From a bacterium (GTDB lineage Bacteria; Bdellovibrionota_C; UBA2361; SZUA-149), in assembly GCA_003230795.1 (NCBI GenBank), contig QIGM01000054.1, forward strand, positions 1-10,796: a DNA stretch of 10,796 nucleotides, in the 5' to 3' direction. Position numbers and translations under genes: made by a program. Of this stretch, positions 1 to 8,726 are shown one piece after another. Each line of letters begins with the position of its first letter. Position 1 is the first letter of the stretch. The notes below the pieces were generated by a model, which made no database searches, was not told the DNA's origin, and worked only from the letters and a program-made list of their open reading frames with translations.

Positions 1-437
1 GCCTACTCGCCGAACGAATAGATACCAACGTTCGAGAGTTAGAGGGTGCACTAAATCGACTACTCGCTTTTGCCTCACTCAATGAGCGTGAACCTGACCT
101 AAAGCTTGCGGAAGAGGTACTAAAGAGCATCGCTCCCCAGAAAATACGCGACGTTAGCACCGATGCTATTCAGCGCGTCGTGGCAGAGAAGTTCAATGTG
201 AGTATCCACGACCTCGTGGGGAAACGCAGAACTCACAACATCGCCTTCGCGAGACAAGTTGCAATGTATCTATGTAGAAAGCTTACCGGCTGCTCATATC
301 CAGAGATTGGCACTATCTTTGGTGGTCGTGATCACTCGACTGTTATTCACGCGAATAAGGTCGTAAAGGAAAGGCTCGGTCGTTTACCTCTCTTTGAGGA
401 AGACGTGAAAGCCATAGAGCAGAGCTTAGGAGCTTAA
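1..437 (+). CDS. dnaA: DnaA replication initiator, C-terminal part (5' end outside window)
   Basis: DnaA is the AAA+ ATPase that binds DnaA boxes at oriC, melts the origin and helps load the replicative helicase. The gene enters from the left edge in the frame whose codons begin at position 3, and about 144 residues are visible before the TAA at 435-437. The first visible residues, with the NVRELEGALNRL stretch, belong to the end of the AAA+ region (domain III lid). After a connector comes domain IV, the helix-turn-helix DNA-binding domain. It contains RQVAMYLCRKLTG (codons from 252) and the family signature GGRDHSTVIHA (321-353), whose Arg, Asp, His and Thr read the DnaA box. The protein ends normally in SLGA with no truncation. 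A GTG at 180 is an internal codon, not a start. The non-coding region that follows contains DnaA boxes, consistent with this being the chromosomal initiator beside its own origin. Confidence 0.98.
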   Translation, partial: LLAERIDTNVRELEGALNRLLAFASLNEREPDLKLAEEVLKSIAPQKIRDVSTDAIQRVVAEKFNVSIHDLVGKRRTHNIAFARQVAMYLCRKLTGCSYPEIGTIFGGRDHSTVIHANKVVKERLGRLPLFEEDVKAIEQSLGA

Positions 438-443
438 TCGTTC

Positions 444-490
444 TTAAGCGCTGGGGCCTCTAGTCATAGGTTACTAGCCACTGGTCTTAA
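444..490. repeat. Nested imperfect inverted repeat just after dnaA
   Basis: TTAAG (444-448) pairs with CTTAA (486-490), TGG (452-454) with CCA (478-480), and CTAGT (460-464) with ACTAG (473-477), giving a long but interrupted hairpin. It begins seven bases after the dnaA stop. It has no run of T residues after it, so it is a poor intrinsic terminator. It may be a weak 3'-end structure for the dnaA transcript or chance. Confidence 0.25.
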
Positions 491-553
491 AGAGTAAATT
501 AAAAGAAACCTCAACCTTCTAACTACTTACGACTTAAAGCTATGTATTTAGCC

Positions 554-573
554 TGTGGATAACCTGTGGATTT
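554..573 (-). promoter_or_regulatory. Tandem DnaA boxes (perfect plus one-mismatch)
   Basis: TGTGGATAA at 554-562 is the exact reverse complement of the consensus DnaA box TTATCCACA. Two bases later TGTGGATTT (565-573) differs at one position. Both have the same orientation at an 11-bp pitch, about one helical turn, so two DnaA molecules would sit on the same face of the helix. They could serve origin assembly, dnaA autoregulation or both. Confidence 0.85.
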
Positions 574-673
574 TTCCGATCTGTTTTTGACTAAATTATC
601 CTAACAAATGAATATATTACTAATTTGACAGTGTTTTTCGGCGGATTTTTTTGAAAAATAATTTATTTTATTC

Positions 674-693
674 TGTGGATAACTTGAGGATAG
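674..693 (-). promoter_or_regulatory. DnaA box plus degenerate neighbour
   Basis: TGTGGATAA at 674-682 is a second perfect DnaA box, in the same orientation as the pair at 554-573. It is followed by TGAGGATAG (685-693), which has two mismatches and repeats the 11-bp spacing of the upstream pair. The shared spacing makes the weaker site more believable. AT-rich DNA lies between this pair and the upstream pair. Confidence 0.8.
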
Positions 694-862
694 CTTGCGG
701 ACTCAGCTGTTGGTTATTTTGTATAACTAGGCTCTTATTAACAACACGTGAGACTGTACAAAGGTACCAACATTCCTCGACAGGTTCTAAACAAGCTCTT
801 CCACAGCTCATCAACCTCTCATACACAGCACATTCTTAAGTGTTCATTGGAACTTGCTTAGG

Positions 863-928
863 TTTTCCTCAGATTTCCACTTCCCCTATAACTACTACTA
901 CTACTTTTTCTATATATAAGATTAAAAG
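863..928 (+). promoter_or_regulatory. DnaA-trio / origin unwinding module (candidate BUS)
   Basis: Reading left to right, two degenerate DnaA-box-like nonamers, TTTTCCTCA (863-871) and ATTTCCACT (873-881), are followed by a short C-rich spacer. Next come in-register triplets CTA, TAA, CTA x4 and CTT (886-906), then an AT-rich tract with TATATATAAG (906-928). On the complementary strand the triplets read 3'-GAT or related, matching the DnaA-trio motif that lets DnaA spread onto single-stranded DNA during origin melting in Bacillus subtilis. The order, and the four-base gap between the CCAC(A/T) box end and the first CTA, match my recollection of the B. subtilis module. The two boxes are weak (two and three mismatches), which is the main doubt. 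Confidence 0.65.
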
Positions 929-1030
929 AGGTAGTTAGAGAGTGGGGTAGAGTATAAGTGCAAAGTTGGAAGTAAGGGCCGAGTTGTGAGAGATTACCCT
1001 CTCGTCATTCGTATTCAGGAGTAGCTCTTC

Positions 1031-2155
1031 ATGAACTTTTCGATCTCCAAAGAGAATTTTTCTCACCTGCTGTATCTCACCAACACAATTGTTGAGAAAA
1101 AGAATACGATGCCAATTCTGGCTAACGTAAAGCTTACAGCTGAAGGCAATTGCTTAAGTGTTACCGCAACTGACTTGGAAGTTAGTTTAATCGGTAAGGC
1201 GGATGCTAAAGTAAAAACACCTGGCACTCTCACCGTTGATGCGAAGATGCTCTACGACATCGTTCGCGAGCTACCCAATAAAGAAATCACAGTTAGCGAA
1301 TCCAAAAGACAGCGTCTTGATATTGAGTGCGGTCAGTCTAGATTTAAGATTAACGGAACCTCCCCTGATGAGTTTCCAGCGGTAGCGGGAGTTGAACTGA
1401 AAGATCCTATCTCAGTTGATGCTCCGAAATTCTACGAAATGTTTGATAAGACTTCGTTTGCTGTTTCGACTGATGAGACTCGCTACAACATCAACGGAGT
1501 CTATGCCGAAACAACGGAAGGTCCTCTTGGGCCAGGAAAGCCCTGTCTTCGCTTTGTTGCGACGGATGGGCACAGACTAGCGCTTATCGACAGACCTGCT
1601 GAGGGCTTTCAGTTTGAATCTTCAGTTATAATTCCGCGCAAAGGAATTAATGAATTAAAGAAAGTACTTGAAGACAACGAAGGCTCAGCCAAGATCTCAC
1701 TCAATGAGGGATTCTTCACTGTTCAAAGCGGCACGGTAACCCTGGGAGTTCGTTTAGTAGACGGGCAGTTCCCAGACTATAAGCAAGTTATTCCGCTTGA
1801 CCACGACACCACAGTCCAGGTGAGTCGTCTGGAACTACTCTCAGCGGTAAAGAGAGTTTCTTTGGTGACGACTGATAAGACGAAAGCCATTAAGTGTAAG
1901 CTTGTTGATGGTAATCTTCTCGTGTCTTCCTCCTCTCCTGAATATGGCGAAGCCTCAGAGTCGGTTTCTGTAGAGCAAGATGGTGAGGATGTCACAATCG
2001 GATTTAGCGCAAAGTATTTAATGGACCTTCTCTCCGCGATGAGCGCGAGCGAAATGATAACCATTAAATTAAAAGGTGAGCTAGGGCCTGGCGTCTTTAT
2101 CGGTTCGGGTGACGACCTCTATAATTGCATCGTTATGCCGATGCGATTCGAGTAG
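1031..2155 (+). CDS. dnaN: DNA polymerase III beta sliding clamp
   Basis: The product is the ring-shaped processivity clamp, a head-to-tail homodimer that encircles DNA and tethers polymerase III, MutS, ligase and other clamp-binding proteins. It has 374 residues, against 366 in E. coli, and the expected three similar clamp domains at roughly 1-125, 126-253 and 254-374. Recognisable family segments are ATDLEVSL near the N terminus, ATDGHRLAL (from residue 177), DGQFPDY (244-250) and the C-terminal MPMR (369-372), part of the pocket that receives clamp-binding motifs. The ATG start is supported by AGGAG at 1017-1021, nine bases upstream, and by homologous N termini beginning at the same point. 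recF follows after one base, so the two are probably co-transcribed and translationally coupled. Nothing is missing or broken. Confidence 0.99.
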   Translation: MNFSISKENFSHLLYLTNTIVEKKNTMPILANVKLTAEGNCLSVTATDLEVSLIGKADAKVKTPGTLTVDAKMLYDIVRELPNKEITVSESKRQRLDIECGQSRFKINGTSPDEFPAVAGVELKDPISVDAPKFYEMFDKTSFAVSTDETRYNINGVYAETTEGPLGPGKPCLRFVATDGHRLALIDRPAEGFQFESSVIIPRKGINELKKVLEDNEGSAKISLNEGFFTVQSGTVTLGVRLVDGQFPDYKQVIPLDHDTTVQVSRLELLSAVKRVSLVTTDKTKAIKCKLVDGNLLVSSSSPEYGEASESVSVEQDGEDVTIGFSAKYLMDLLSAMSASEMITIKLKGELGPGVFIGSGDDLYNCIVMPMRFE

Positions 2156-2156
2156 T

Positions 2157-3305
2157 GTGCATCTTCAACGCCTAGAACTACGTCAATTCCGTAATTTTTC
2201 GGAACAGATCCTATCTTTTCCTCAGCGGCTTACTCTCATTCTTGGACAAAACGGCCAAGGAAAAACCAGTATTATAGAAGCAGTATACCTATTGGCGCAT
2301 GCGAAATCCTTTCGTTCTAATAGAATACGAGAGCTGGTTAGCTGGGCTGCTATTGATGACAAATCTCAAAATACAGTCGAATGCCTTGTTGATGGTAAAT
2401 TGCAAAGTGAGAGCGGTGAGAAGACTCTCCGCTGCTCTATAGCCAAAGGAAAGAGAAGCATTTCTCTCAATGGTAATCGCTTAGAGACCGCGAGTAGCTT
2501 CTACGGACAGCTTAACTGTGTGGTCTTTACTCCTGACGACCTTATTTTAGTAAAAGGTGGGCCCTCAGGTAGACGATCGTTTCTTGATCGCATACTCGCG
2601 ATGAGCGATCGTGGTTATGTCGATAGTCTAGTCACCTACCAAAGGGCGTTAAAAAACAGAAACAAGGTAATTAGCGAGAGTAACGACTTAGCTCGTCAGG
2701 AGAAAGTAATCGCTCCCTGGAATACCATCCTGCTCGAACATGGACTTGTGATCTCAGAAAAGCGCAAAATTCTTATAGAAGAATTGGGCGAATTAGCTGG
2801 TGAATTCCATACTGCACTCGTTGAAGAGTCTGATGAAAAAGTAAATTTCGCTTACCAGAGTCATTTCCTTAACGACGATGCAGAGCTCTATTCCAAAGAG
2901 ACGATGAAAGCGAGATTTTCAGAAGCTCTTGCGAAAGATTTGCAAGCAAGGGGCACGAGCGTCGGAACGCATAGAGATGAACTACTAATAGAAATAGATA
3001 CTGGTGCAGGATTTCGTGCTGCGCGTTTAGGTGCTTCGCAGGGACAAGCGCGCTGCATTGCCCTATCGTTGAAGCTTGCTGCTATTAAGGTATTGCTCAA
3101 GCGCACAGGGGAGTTGCCGATTCTCTTGCTGGATGATGTGGAGTCAGAATTAGATGCTAGCCGTAGAGCTTCTTTCTATGCGCTTCTAAACAACTTCAAT
3201 ACTCAAATCATCATGACAGCCACCGAACTATCCTCAGAGCTTGAGGAGGCCTGTCCAGAGCTTCATTTGGTGCAAATTTCTCAAGGCACTGTCGTTTCGG
3301 ATTGA
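2157..3305 (+). CDS. recF: DNA replication and repair protein RecF
   Basis: RecF is an SMC/ABC-like ATPase that, with RecO and RecR, directs RecA onto single-stranded gaps at stalled or damaged replication forks. I start it at the GTG at 2157, giving 382 residues that begin MHLQRLELRQFRNF, the usual RecF N terminus. The reading frame stays open upstream to 2109, but that part lies inside dnaN and adds residues unlike the family. The Walker A motif GQNGQGKT is at residues 30-37, the ABC signature SQGQAR begins at 294, Walker B LLLDD is at 323-327, and the SELD loop is at 330-333. All are intact. The start lies one base after the dnaN stop with no clear Shine-Dalgarno sequence, so translation probably depends on ribosomes finishing dnaN. 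Confidence 0.97.
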   Translation: MHLQRLELRQFRNFSEQILSFPQRLTLILGQNGQGKTSIIEAVYLLAHAKSFRSNRIRELVSWAAIDDKSQNTVECLVDGKLQSESGEKTLRCSIAKGKRSISLNGNRLETASSFYGQLNCVVFTPDDLILVKGGPSGRRSFLDRILAMSDRGYVDSLVTYQRALKNRNKVISESNDLARQEKVIAPWNTILLEHGLVISEKRKILIEELGELAGEFHTALVEESDEKVNFAYQSHFLNDDAELYSKETMKARFSEALAKDLQARGTSVGTHRDELLIEIDTGAGFRAARLGASQGQARCIALSLKLAAIKVLLKRTGELPILLLDDVESELDASRRASFYALLNNFNTQIIMTATELSSELEEACPELHLVQISQGTVVSD

Positions 3306-3313
3306 GCTTCAAA

Positions 3314-3360
3314 TAACAGAAGGAACTATCCCCTATTGGCGTCGAAACCGTTTCCTGTTA
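3314..3360 (+). repeat. Inverted repeat after recF (possible transcript hairpin)
   Basis: TAACAG (3314-3319) plus GGAAC (3322-3326) pairs with GTTTC (3350-3354) plus CTGTTA (3355-3360). This gives an eleven-pair stem including one G-T pair, with a two-base bulge and a loop of about 23 bases. It begins nine bases after the recF stop. No T-run follows it directly, so it is not a textbook terminator. It may protect the dnaN-recF transcript end or attenuate read-through into gyrB. Confidence 0.35.
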
Positions 3361-3366
3361 GGCCGA

Positions 3367-3381
3367 ATTTTCGTCGAAAAT
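3367..3381. promoter_or_regulatory. Short palindrome upstream of gyrB (possible operator)
   Basis: ATTTTCG (3367-3373) and CGAAAAT (3375-3381) form a perfect seven-base inverted repeat around a central T. It lies about 85 bases upstream of the predicted gyrB -35 element. It could be a protein binding site or the top of a weak hairpin. I recognise no specific regulator's consensus in it. Confidence 0.3.
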
Positions 3382-3465
3382 CCGAAGATCTGACAGCCGA
3401 TTAAGCTGCTAAGAAAAGCCATATAATAATAGACATAACCTCCTGATATAACTACACTAATTTGC

Positions 3466-3494
3466 TTGCCCCAAGTAGTGCAAAACGTTATACT
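3466..3494 (+). promoter_or_regulatory. Predicted sigma70-type promoter for gyrB
   Basis: TTGCCC (3466-3471) lies exactly 17 bases before TATACT (3489-3494), matching four of six and five of six consensus positions. Transcription would begin near 3501 and give a leader of about 70 bases before the gyrB ATG. The 265-bp gap after recF and this promoter suggest gyrB-gyrA is transcribed separately from dnaN-recF. Supercoiling control of gyrase promoters is known in several bacteria but cannot be shown from sequence alone. Confidence 0.6.
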
Positions 3495-3534
3495 TTGGAG
3501 CTTTTTGTATTAGTGAAAAAAGTAGGGATCTTAG

Positions 3535-6057
<2,523 letters not shown>

Positions 6058-6094
6058 AATATTCGTTCACACAAATAAAAGTCTTAAACATTGT

Positions 6095-8677
6095 ATGGAA
6101 AGCACAAACATAATCCCAGTTAATATTGAAGATGAGATGCGAGGATCGTATCTCGATTACGCGATGAGCGTAATTATCGGGCGTGCGATTCCTGATGTTC
6201 GCGATGGCCTTAAGCCAGTTCATCGACGCATTCTCTACGCCATGCTTGGCGAAGGTCTACTCTCAAACCGTGGCTACTCTAAGTGTGCGGGTGTTGTTGG
6301 TGAAGTTCTAAAACGTCTTCACCCTCACGGTGACTCTGCGGTATATGACGCACTTGTGCGAATGGCCCAGGGCTGGAGTCTTCGTTATCCACTCATTGAT
6401 GGACAAGGTAACTTTGGTTCAGTCGACGGCGACCCTGCTGCTGCGTATCGATACACAGAGTGTAAGATGCGTCAGATTGCGGAGTCTTACCTAGCCGACA
6501 TTGATAAAGACACCGTTGACCATTCTCCGAATTTCGATGAATCGAGCGAGGAGCCGGATGTTCTTCCTTCTAGAGTTCCGGGTCTTCTGATTAACGGAGC
6601 TGAGGGAATCGCGGTTGGGATGGCGTCAAAAATTCCGCCACACAACCTTACGGAAGTAATCTCTGCCACGCTGCAGCTTATCGAGACGCCAGAAGCGGAT
6701 GTCGATGAGCTAATGAAGCACGTCACCGGTCCTGATTTCCCTACCGGGGGAACCATATACGGTGGGGCGATATTGCGGCAGATCTATACCACTGGTCGTG
6801 GGTCTGTAAAAATTCGAGCAAAGCTACATACCGAGACGCTAAAAATCGGAAAAAGGGAAGTCGAAGCGATAATCGTTGATGAGATTCCTTATCAGGTAAA
6901 CAAGGCGAAGCTCGTAGAGAAAATAGCCGAGCTAGTAAACGAGAAACGCATTACTGGGATTGCTCGTCTGCGAGACGAGTCCGATAGAAACGGAATGCGA
7001 GTGGTTGTTGAGCTAAAACGCGATGCGGTTACTGAAGTCGTAATTAATCAACTCTATAAGCTCACCCCGCTCCAGCGCTCTTTTGGCGTTAATATGCTTT
7101 CAATTGTTGACGGCGTTCCGAAGGTTCTTGGTCTTAAAGAAACACTTACCGAGTTCATTGCTCACCGTCGTACGGTAGTAACTCGTCGTACGAGATTCGA
7201 ACTTGCGAAGGCAAAAGCTCGCCTTCACATCCTCGAAGGATACCGTATTGCTCTCGATAACATCGATGCAGTTATTGAGATTATTAAAGCGTCTGATTCT
7301 GCACCAGAAGCTCGCGTGGAGTTGATGGCTCGTTTTAGCCTTAGCGAAATTCAGGCGCAAAACATCCTCGATATGCCGCTCAAGCGGCTTACTGGTCTGG
7401 AGCGAAAATCTCTAGAAGATGAGTATAAAGACATCCTTGGCGTTATTGAGGGCTTAACGAAGATTCTCAGTAATCGCGCTGAAGTAGATGGCGTGGTCTC
7501 AGGCGAGTTAATCGAGATTCGCGATAAGTTCGGTGACGAGCGTCGCACAGATATTGAAGAGAGCGACGAAGAAATCGATCTCGAAGATCTCATCGCTGAA
7601 GAAGACATGGTGGTCTCCATTAGCCACCGTGGATACGCGAAGCGTTGTTCTCCATCTGTTTACCGAGCGCAGCGGCGCGGTGGTAAGGGAGTAATGGGAA
7701 CGAAGAAGCTTGCGGAAGATGATGAAGATTTTGTTTCAGACATCTTTATTGCCTCTACCCACTCTTACCTCCTTGTATTTACAAGTTCCGGTAAGCTGCA
7801 TTGGCTAAAAGTTTACGCCTTACCGGAAGCAAGTCGAACAGCGAGAGGTAGAGCGATTGTTAACTTGCTCTCCCTTAGTGACGAAGAGACTGTGTCAGCG
7901 ATTTTACCTGTTCGTGAATTCGAAGAAGGTAAGTATGTCGTGTTTGCCACAGCCAAAGGCTACATCAAGCGCGTAGATCTAATGGCATTCTCAAACGTTC
8001 GTCGTGGGGGAATTATCGCGACGAATCTCGATGAAGGCGACAGGCTAATTGGCGCAAAAATCACCGGCGGTGAAAGCGATATACTTATCTCGGCTCAAAA
8101 AGGAATGTCTATCCGCTTTAGCGAGAACGATGTGCGCCCAATGGGTAGAACCGCACGGGGAGTAAAAGCTATCTCTCTTGGAAAGAACGATGAGGTCGTG
8201 AATCTTATTGCAGTGACTCCTGACGAAGAAAGCGGCGCTGATGGAGACAGAGCTCTTCTCACAGTAAGTGAGCACGGTTTTGGTAAGCGAACTGCCGTAA
8301 GTGAGTATCGCACCCAAGGGCGTGGCGGAAAGGGAATCATCGACATCAAGACAACGGATCGAAATGGTTCCGTCATTGGCACTGCCTTAGTTAGAGAGAC
8401 GCATGATATTATGATTATCACTACTGCCGGTAAGGTTATCCGCATGCCAGCCGGTGGAGTCTCTCTCATTGGGAGAAACACCCAGGGTGTGAATCTAATT
8501 CGTCTCGATCCGGGCGAAACAGTTGCTGCGATTGCGCGCCTTGCTGAGAGCGACGATGATGAGGGGGCGGATGATGTTATAGAGGCTGATGTTGTGGAGA
8601 AGGGGGGCGAGGAAGAAACAAGCGACAGTAGTGAGAACGCAACAAACGGCAGTGCTACCCCGGAGTCAGAGTCTTAA
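6095..8677 (+). CDS. gyrA: DNA gyrase subunit A
   Basis: GyrA is the DNA-cleaving and wrapping subunit of gyrase and works with the GyrB encoded just upstream. The 860-residue protein starts MESTNIIPVNIEDEM, aligning with the normal N terminus. Arg119-Tyr120 is the catalytic pair in AAAYRYTE. The quinolone-resistance region reads HPHGDSAVYD, with Ser81 and Asp85 corresponding to E. coli Ser83 and Asp87, both in the susceptible wild-type form. The C-terminal beta-pinwheel has the GyrA box QRRGGKG at 526-532, which is needed for DNA wrapping and separates gyrase from topoisomerase IV. A second, degenerate box-like QGRGGKG lies at 741-747. The last 42 residues (819-860) form an acidic, low-complexity tail, as in other gyrases. 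No clear Shine-Dalgarno sequence precedes the ATG, so expression may rely on coupling to gyrB. Confidence 0.99.
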   Translation: MESTNIIPVNIEDEMRGSYLDYAMSVIIGRAIPDVRDGLKPVHRRILYAMLGEGLLSNRGYSKCAGVVGEVLKRLHPHGDSAVYDALVRMAQGWSLRYPLIDGQGNFGSVDGDPAAAYRYTECKMRQIAESYLADIDKDTVDHSPNFDESSEEPDVLPSRVPGLLINGAEGIAVGMASKIPPHNLTEVISATLQLIETPEADVDELMKHVTGPDFPTGGTIYGGAILRQIYTTGRGSVKIRAKLHTETLKIGKREVEAIIVDEIPYQVNKAKLVEKIAELVNEKRITGIARLRDESDRNGMRVVVELKRDAVTEVVINQLYKLTPLQRSFGVNMLSIVDGVPKVLGLKETLTEFIAHRRTVVTRRTRFELAKAKARLHILEGYRIALDNIDAVIEIIKASDSAPEARVELMARFSLSEIQAQNILDMPLKRLTGLERKSLEDEYKDILGVIEGLTKILSNRAEVDGVVSGELIEIRDKFGDERRTDIEESDEEIDLEDLIAEEDMVVSISHRGYAKRCSPSVYRAQRRGGKGVMGTKKLAEDDEDFVSDIFIASTHSYLLVFTSSGKLHWLKVYALPEASRTARGRAIVNLLSLSDEETVSAILPVREFEEGKYVVFATAKGYIKRVDLMAFSNVRRGGIIATNLDEGDRLIGAKITGGESDILISAQKGMSIRFSENDVRPMGRTARGVKAISLGKNDEVVNLIAVTPDEESGADGDRALLTVSEHGFGKRTAVSEYRTQGRGGKGIIDIKTTDRNGSVIGTALVRETHDIMIITTAGKVIRMPAGGVSLIGRNTQGVNLIRLDPGETVAAIARLAESDDDEGADDVIEADVVEKGGEEETSDSSENATNGSATPESES

Positions 8678-8712
8678 GGCTAGTAACAAGGGGCATGCTA
8701 ACGAAGGCTGAG

Positions 8713-8717
8713 AGGAG
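8713..8717 (+). promoter_or_regulatory. Shine-Dalgarno sequence that decides the gpsA start
   Basis: AGGAG, within AGAGGAG at 8711-8717, lies nine bases before the ATC at 8727. This is the same sequence and spacing as AGGAG before the dnaN ATG. No ATG, GTG or TTG in the gpsA frame follows until 8796, which is past the conserved NAD-binding loop. The site therefore favours ATC as initiator. Confidence 0.7.
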
Positions 8718-8726
8718 CAGGTCGTC

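Larger units (their letters stand above)
438..1030. other. oriC: Putative chromosomal replication origin (oriC), dnaA-dnaN intergenic region
   Basis: This 593-bp stretch has no credible gene and lies between dnaA and dnaN, a classical oriC location. It contains two perfect DnaA boxes (TGTGGATAA at 554-562 and 674-682), a one-mismatch box (TGTGGATTT at 565-573), and AT-rich DNA between them (about 596-672). Near dnaN there are several degenerate boxes in the opposite orientation: TCTTCCACA at 797, TCATACACA at 819, TTTTCCTCA at 863 and ATTTCCACT at 873. These lead into ACT triplets and a second AT-rich tract. The combination of location, box cluster and unwinding-type sequence supports oriC. 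The boundaries are simply the gene ends, and the minimal origin is inferred. The dnaN promoter must also lie here, but I could not place it with confidence. Confidence 0.85.

Noticed and set aside
651..839. 62-codon open frame in the dnaA-dnaN intergenic region
   Set aside because: It starts at a TTG without a ribosome site, runs through a perfect DnaA box and AT-rich DNA, and its translation resembles no protein I know. It is most likely chance within oriC.
891..905. ACT x5 as a microsatellite or the start of a repeat array
   Set aside because: It is a single 15-base run without spacers, so it is not CRISPR. Its place between box-like sites and an AT-rich tract is better explained as DnaA-trios.
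988..1003. GAGAG/CTCTC hairpin upstream of the dnaN ribosome site
   Set aside because: It has only five pairs with a six-base loop and no T-run. It is too weak to call a riboswitch or terminator.
2109..2156. Upstream extension of recF into dnaN (GTG at 2109)
   Set aside because: The extra 16 residues overlap dnaN codons and do not resemble RecF. GTG 2157 gives the family-typical N terminus.
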